Notes under the pieces: generated by a model
Databases searched by the model: none
Seen by the model: the letters and a program-made list of their open reading frames with translations, nothing else
Told to the model about the DNA's origin: nothing
DNA from: Streptomyces inhibens
GTDB taxonomy: Bacteria; Actinomycetota; Actinomycetes; Streptomycetales; Streptomycetaceae
Direction: 5' to 3'
NCBI RefSeq assembly: GCF_003389455.1
Contig: NZ_QUAC01000116.1
Span: forward strand, 1-50,785
Length of the DNA: 50,785 bases
Part shown: positions 46,154 to 50,785 of the stretch, piece by piece
Layout: the number at the start of each line of letters is the position of its first letter
How positions within the stretch are numbered: position 1 is the stretch's first letter
Translations under genes and position numbers: made by a program

Positions 46154-47788
46154 ATGCGGATGCTGCGCCTGAGCCTTCCCTCCTACCGGGGGTTGCGCAA
46201 CTTCCAACTGGACCTCACCGACGCGGTGGACGGCGGCCATGCCATCGCCACGTTGATCGGCCCAAACGGCGGCGGCAAATCGCGGGCCCTGCACGCGCTC
46301 GCCGAGATCTTCGGTGCCCTTCACCGGCCCAAGCACCGCGCGGCATTCGCCTTCGACGTCCACTACGAGCTGCGCGGCACGATGGTCCGGGCCGTCCAGA
46401 CCTCCCGCGAAGCCGCCCCCGAGCTGACCGTGGCACGGGCGGGCCGCGAGCCGATCAGAGTGCCCCGGGCGCACTGGCCGCGCCATCTTCCCGATCACGT
46501 CTTCGGCTACCAGGCCCACCCCCATGCTCCCTGGACCGTGGAGTTCGACCAGCATCGACGCTTCGCCGCGCGCCGCCTTAGCGATTGGCGCCGGCAATGG
46601 CGAGAGAACCTTGACGACTGGCGTGCCAGCCGGTCGCCCGATGAGGCGTGGCCGGAACAGCTCACCCTCCCCGTCAACTGCCCCCTGTACACCCCCGTCT
46701 TCCTGTGCACCCCCGCCCACCTGCCGCTGTTGCTCCTGGCGCAGACCACCCACTGGGCCGACTCGTTCGGCACCTACCTGCGTGAGCACTCCTACATCCA
46801 GCACGTCGCCTCGGCCGTCCTGCGCATCAAGGCGCCCCGCGCCGCGCGAGGGCCGGACTTGGCCGCGCTGCCGTACTGGGGTCTGGGCGGCCCGGCCCGC
46901 ACGCTGTTCGCCGCGGTGGCCGACTCCGGCCGGTTCGGATTGATTCCCGACGCCGACCCGGTAGATGGAGCCGGGAGCCCCGCGGACGGATTTCGGATCG
47001 TGCTGGGCACCACCGAGGACGTCAGAGCCTTCCGCAACCTCTTCGACGGCGACCTGTCGATGTTCGGGCTGCTCACCACCCTGCTCGACGCCGGCTACCT
47101 CACCGTCGAGGTCCGACTGCAAAAGGCTGGTGCGGTGACGCTCGCACTGGACGACCTGAGCTCGGGAGAGCAGCAGCTCCTGACGATTCTGGGCCTGCTG
47201 CGGCTCCAGCGTGCGCAGGAGTCGCTCTTCCTTCTCGATGAACCGGACTCGCACTTCCATCCCGAGTGGAGCCGGCGCTGGTACAGCTCCGTGCGCACCG
47301 TGCTGGGGAGGCATCAGGACTCGCAGCTCATTACGGCCACCCACGAACCCCTGCTGGTGGCCAACATGACCCGCCAGCAGATCCGGGTCGTCGCCACAGA
47401 CACGGAGGGCCAGGCCACGGCGGTGACCCCCAGAGCCACTCCGCGAGGACAAGGCGCCGGCGGTCTGCTGACCACAGACCTCTTCAAACTGCCTACCCAG
47501 CTCGACGAACACACTCAAGAGCTGATCGATCAGCAGTACGCGTTGCTACCAGCCGCGGCGCATAACCCGGTCGCGCAGGCAGAACTCAAGCAGGTCACCG
47601 GCAAGCTCGACGCACTGGGCTTTTCCACCGCGAACCGCGATCCGCTCGTGTCGGCCTTCCTCGCTGAACTCCACAGCAGGCGCCGCGCCCTCGTCGAGGC
47701 TGCCAGAGGTACCAACCCTCCGCCCCCGGAAGTGCTGGAGGCCTTGGTTGCCGAGCTTTTCAACGAGCACTTCTCGTCGGTGCTCTGA
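46154..47788 (+). CDS. AAA/ABC-type ATPase, Septu PtuA-like
   Basis: A 544-aa ATPase of the SMC/ABC-like group (AAA_21 type) found in anti-phage systems. Walker A is GPNGGGKS (Lys42), the ABC signature is LSSGEQQ (near residue 335), Walker B is LFLLDEPDSHFHP (Asp362-Glu363), and the switch His lies in ITATHEP. All ATPase motifs are intact. The insertion between them is Arg/Trp-rich and lacks a long coiled coil. In Septu such an ATPase works with an HNH nuclease, and an HNH gene follows 5 nt later. It starts 34 bp after hsdM at ATG 46154 with GGAGGG upstream. Confidence 0.85.
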   Translation: MRMLRLSLPSYRGLRNFQLDLTDAVDGGHAIATLIGPNGGGKSRALHALAEIFGALHRPKHRAAFAFDVHYELRGTMVRAVQTSREAAPELTVARAGREPIRVPRAHWPRHLPDHVFGYQAHPHAPWTVEFDQHRRFAARRLSDWRRQWRENLDDWRASRSPDEAWPEQLTLPVNCPLYTPVFLCTPAHLPLLLLAQTTHWADSFGTYLREHSYIQHVASAVLRIKAPRAARGPDLAALPYWGLGGPARTLFAAVADSGRFGLIPDADPVDGAGSPADGFRIVLGTTEDVRAFRNLFDGDLSMFGLLTTLLDAGYLTVEVRLQKAGAVTLALDDLSSGEQQLLTILGLLRLQRAQESLFLLDEPDSHFHPEWSRRWYSSVRTVLGRHQDSQLITATHEPLLVANMTRQQIRVVATDTEGQATAVTPRATPRGQGAGGLLTTDLFKLPTQLDEHTQELIDQQYALLPAAAHNPVAQAELKQVTGKLDALGFSTANRDPLVSAFLAELHSRRRALVEAARGTNPPPPEVLEALVAELFNEHFSSVL

Positions 47789-47793
47789 CGCCG

Positions 47794-48921
47794 ATGAGAC
47801 ATGTGGACATGAAGGGGCTCACGACCCCGACGGTGTGGGCCGACAAGACCCGGCGCACCTTGAACGCCGTGCGGGCCGCGATGGCTGCGAACCAGAAGCG
47901 CATCTTCACGGAGCACTGGACCGATGACGAAGTACGCGACCCCCTGCTCGAGCTCATCGGACGGAAGTGTTGGTACTGCGAGACCATAATCCAGCGCGCG
48001 GATGTCAACGTCGACCACTTCCGGCCCAAATCCGAAGTCCTCGGTGAACCCAGCCATCGCGGTTACTGGTGGCTCGCGTACAAAATTGAGAACTACCGCA
48101 TCGCGTGCAAGCACTGCAATAGCGGCGGGGCCAGATTCGACGGCGTGCCGGAAGGCCGTGCCAAGGGCACCCGCTTCCCGCTCCTGGCCGGGCCGCGCGC
48201 CTGGCATCCCAAGGATGACCTGGACCTCGAGCAGCCCCTGCTCCTGGACCCGGCCCAGCGAGGCGACCCCGGCCTGCTCGGGTTCGACACCTACGGCTAC
48301 GCCCGGCGCAGCGACACCCCGTACTCGCAAGACGAGGCGCAGAGCGGCGTGTGCCGCGCCGACGAGACCATACGAATCCTGGCGCTAAACGCCACCCAGA
48401 TCACCGACCAACGGCGCGAGCTCATGACGGAGATCGCGGAGCTCGCCCAGATACCGGGCCGGCTGCCCAAGATCCAGGCACGGATTGAAAAGAAAGTGGA
48501 CCCCACGGCGCCGTGGAGCGCAGCGGCCATGGCTGCCCTGGCCCTGCAGCGCGCCTGTGCCCTGCCGATGGACGCGACCGCCCAGCCCGCGGCGGCGCAT
48601 CCCGCCACACTGGCTATCGCCCCTGGTCGCTCGAAGGTCGACCTGCGGAACCTGCTCGAACACCTGGACCCGGCCGAACTGGCAGCCGGCATTGCACTGA
48701 CCGGCCCTCACAACAAGCTCGTGCACCGGGCCGTCTTGCAACATGACGGTCGGATCAGCGTCCTGGGCCGCACCTGGGGCACCCCGACGTCCGCGGCCCG
48801 CGCAGCCACCGGCAGCGACGATGTCGACGGATGGGATTTCTGGCGACTGACCATAGCTGGCGTTGAGCAGTCGCTCGCCGAGTTCCGTGCCAGACACACC
48901 CCGCCTGGCGCACCCACTTGA
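47794..48921 (+). CDS. HNH endonuclease, Septu PtuB-like
   Basis: A 375-aa nuclease. The zinc/HNH core is complete: CWYC (59-62), VDHFRPK (His75), the conserved YWWLAY, Asn100 and CKHCN (105-108). This pattern (VDHFRPK...YWWLAY...CxxCN) is typical of HNH proteins paired with SMC-like ATPases in Septu and some retron systems. The C-terminal 230 residues are helical and probably contact the ATPase. The gene starts 5 nt after the ATPase stop without an obvious ribosome site, which suggests coupling. It is the last gene of the defence operon. Confidence 0.85.
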   Translation: MRHVDMKGLTTPTVWADKTRRTLNAVRAAMAANQKRIFTEHWTDDEVRDPLLELIGRKCWYCETIIQRADVNVDHFRPKSEVLGEPSHRGYWWLAYKIENYRIACKHCNSGGARFDGVPEGRAKGTRFPLLAGPRAWHPKDDLDLEQPLLLDPAQRGDPGLLGFDTYGYARRSDTPYSQDEAQSGVCRADETIRILALNATQITDQRRELMTEIAELAQIPGRLPKIQARIEKKVDPTAPWSAAAMAALALQRACALPMDATAQPAAAHPATLAIAPGRSKVDLRNLLEHLDPAELAAGIALTGPHNKLVHRAVLQHDGRISVLGRTWGTPTSAARAATGSDDVDGWDFWRLTIAGVEQSLAEFRARHTPPGAPT

Positions 48922-49165
48922 GCGGGACACCACTGCACGGGCTGCACCCCCTTGACCTTGGACAGGTCCAGGAACGCATCTCGGGCAGGAGTCGTGCGAA
49001 CTGCATCGTGGGACCGGCCTCCCGGACTGGCTCTGGCTCCCAGCGGGCAGGCTTCGGCGCTGTCACATAACGCGTAAGGAGATCGTTTGCCGTGAGGCAC
49101 CGCTTCCTTCTCCACCCACAACGGATCCCGCCGCAACACGGGGGTCTCCGCGGGGACACGCGGAC

Positions 49166-49417
49166 ATGCAGGCCGGCGAAATCGAGACCTCGATCCTTCT
49201 GCACGCCGCTCCCGAGCTCGTCCGCGAGGGCTACGACGAAGCGGACCACGCCAGCGGGCACCGACCTTTCCTCCTGGTTCAGGGAATGACCGAGTACACC
49301 GAGTCGGGAGTGATCGGCTTTCCCTCGCTCGCCACCGCCGAGAAGGGGAAGATCGTCCTGGAAAGCCTGCGATCGCGCTTCTCAACACACTTGGATTTGC
49401 TCTGCCGACTCAGCTGA
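49166..49417 (+). pseudogene. C-terminal fragment of a creatininase-family gene
   Basis: Eighty-three codons retain the creatininase C-terminal half: QAGEIETSILLHAAPELVR (the metal-binding (H)AGExETS motif), followed by YTESGVIGFPSLATAEKG. The frame stays open upstream to at least 49091 but shows no homology, and the N-terminal metal-binding and NGHGGN segments are absent. The gene is truncated, probably by events linked to the defence operon next to it. The 244 bp before it (48922-49165) and the 150 bp after it hold no supported gene. Confidence 0.7.
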
Positions 49418-49569
49418 CCTGGGAGGAGCAGGGCACAGTCCTGCAACGAGGTCGCGAGCACGGGGAGCGGGGACCTGCCCGTCCGGTCGTGGAGACGCTC
49501 GGGCAGCAGAATGCGGGAACATCACCATTCTGCTTGTAGGCGCTCGGCGGGACCGGTACGACGGTCACC

Positions 49570-50785
49570 ATGTACCGATGGTCGCCGCTCAACGATCGAC
49601 AGCTGGCCTTGCTCACCCGCATCGGAGAGGGAACGGATCCTGTTACCTCTGAGAGCCCGGAACTCGCCACCACCGCCCGTGCCCTCAAGAGCCGTGGCCT
49701 CATCACCATGCCCAAGCCTGCTGGGAAGTGGCAGGCGGAGATCACCGATGACGGTTGCTTCTACCTGGAACACGGTCACCACCCGGACCGGCCCGAGCCA
49801 GCCCCGCGCAAGCAACGACCGGTAGCCGCCGAGCCGAAACCGGAGGTTGCGGCACCTGCCCGTCGGCGGGCGGCACCCCCACATGAGCCGAAGCCGGCAC
49901 CAACGCCTGCCGCGAAGCCGCCACGGCAGTCGCCAGCGGAGGTCGGCGCGGCCTTAATCGCGGAGGTGCAGAAGGCCGGTCGGTTCCTTCGGATCCCGGA
50001 CCCGAGCGCCAAGGAGCGGGCCCGCTATCGCCGGGCGTTCGACGCAGCGCGGCAGTGTGCGCCGGAGGGCTACCACCTGAAGTACAGCGGGCGGGCGAAG
50101 GGAGACTTCTTCCTCGGCCTCCTCCGGGTGACGGGCGAGGACGACACCGAGTGGAACCGGATCCGCCTGGCACGGAGCCGAGTGATCACCGACGTCGAGG
50201 ACGTGATCGCGGCGGTCACCGCGGACCACAGCGCCTTCGAGATCTCGGATGAGGTACTCCCACGGGTGCTCTCCCTCCTTCGGCTCCTCGCCGAGCAGGC
50301 CCTCGCCCGGCATGGCGAGATCGCGGTGTCGAAGAAGCGCAGGCAGCCGAGGCCGCTGCTCACGGTCCATGGCAGGACGTACGAGATCAGTTTCAGTGAG
50401 CGACAGAAACAGGTCCGGTACGTGCCCAAGCAGCCGGGAAAACGAACGTACGACTGGCAGCGGGTCACCCCGGCGCACCGGTTCGAACCGTCCGGCGAAC
50501 TGGAACTGGTCGTGAGCCAGGGCTCGGGCTACAGCAGCGGCTACAGCTACGGCTGGAAGAAGGAGTGGGTCGACACAGCCAAGAAGCCGTTGGAGAACCA
50601 GATCGGTTCGATCTTCCGGGCACTGAAGGCCCGCGCGGAGGAAGAGGAGCAGGCTCGGCTGGCGCGGGAGACGGAGCAGCAGCGTCTGCGTGAGGAGCGG
50701 GAGCGGCAGGAGGAGGAACGCCGCCTGCGAGAGGCCAAGGAGCAAGAAGAGCGCCGTCGGCTGGAGGCTGAGGCGGAGGAACGTA
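49570..50785 (+). CDS. Unknown protein with C-terminal coiled coil (3' partial)
   Basis: An open frame from ATG 49570 runs off the window end (405 codons seen). The N-terminal 75 residues (MYRWSPLNDRQLALLTRIGE... ARALKSRGLITMP) resemble a winged-helix domain. A Pro/Ala/Lys-rich linker, a globular middle (about 120-330) with GYHLKYSGRAKGDFFLGL and an extremely Glu/Arg-rich coiled coil from about residue 355 follow. Similar proteins are common in Streptomyces, often mislabelled PE-PGRS, and have no established function. Placement beside the defence genes may be coincidence. Confidence 0.8.
   Translation, partial: MYRWSPLNDRQLALLTRIGEGTDPVTSESPELATTARALKSRGLITMPKPAGKWQAEITDDGCFYLEHGHHPDRPEPAPRKQRPVAAEPKPEVAAPARRRAAPPHEPKPAPTPAAKPPRQSPAEVGAALIAEVQKAGRFLRIPDPSAKERARYRRAFDAARQCAPEGYHLKYSGRAKGDFFLGLLRVTGEDDTEWNRIRLARSRVITDVEDVIAAVTADHSAFEISDEVLPRVLSLLRLLAEQALARHGEIAVSKKRRQPRPLLTVHGRTYEISFSERQKQVRYVPKQPGKRTYDWQRVTPAHRFEPSGELELVVSQGSGYSSGYSYGWKKEWVDTAKKPLENQIGSIFRALKARAEEEEQARLARETEQQRLREERERQEEERRLREAKEQEERRRLEAEAEER

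Noticed and set aside
48957..49388. Overlapping minus-strand frames after the HNH gene
   Set aside because: They lie opposite the creatininase remnant, have skewed composition and no recognisable domains.

Overview
The window is high-GC actinobacterial DNA, most likely from Streptomyces or a close relative. The support is strong G/C bias at third codon positions, frequent GTG starts, many 1-8 nt start/stop overlaps, and a sulfur-assimilation locus in the usual Streptomyces order.

Layout. (1) 1-2785: the 3' part of an alginate-lyase-family gene, a class F sortase and a GNAT acetyltransferase. (2) 3179-12511: a co-directional sulfur operon. It encodes siroheme sulfite reductase, a zinc-ribbon protein, CC-type APS/PAPS reductase (CysH), APS kinase (CysC), ATP sulfurylase (CysD/CysN), a sulfonate-type ABC transporter (SsuA/B/C) and a sirohydrochlorin chelatase that could supply the siroheme. 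(3) 12539-18267: accessory genes. These are a GH13 remnant, a flavodoxin-like quinone oxidoreductase divergent from an MmyB-type regulator, a CocE-type hydrolase divergent from a TetR regulator with a clean palindrome between them, a small unknown protein and an orphan Phd/YefM antitoxin. (4) 18365-39094: a compact PKS-NRPS cluster with a thioesterase, a catalytically intact ClpP paralogue, an unknown protein, two PKSs, one NRPS module, a type II thioesterase, an MbtH protein and a methyltransferase. It ends in a 17-bp perfect terminator stem. (5) 39219-39785: a truncated glycosyltransferase. (6) 40197-48921: a defence-type operon in the order HsdR-HsdS-HsdM, then an AAA/ABC-type ATPase and an HNH endonuclease resembling Septu PtuA/PtuB. 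(7) 49166-50785: a creatininase remnant and the 5' part of a coiled-coil protein.

Two systems deserve attention. In the biosynthetic cluster, the ClpP copy suggests self-resistance and hence a ClpP-directed product. PKS1 has an N-terminal carrier domain and two tandem AT domains. The PKS promoter, leader and first codons have been tandemly duplicated, creating a chimeric ORF at the junction. In the defence operon, the type I restriction proteins are full length and translationally coupled but have lost key catalytic residues. HsdR motif I reads GTGRV instead of GTGKT, with motifs II, V and VI also altered, while its PD-ExK nuclease residues remain. HsdM motif IV reads TPPF instead of NPPF. 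The adjacent ATPase and HNH proteins have intact motifs. This suggests a repurposed DNA-recognition complex working with a PtuAB-like effector; that idea is inference.
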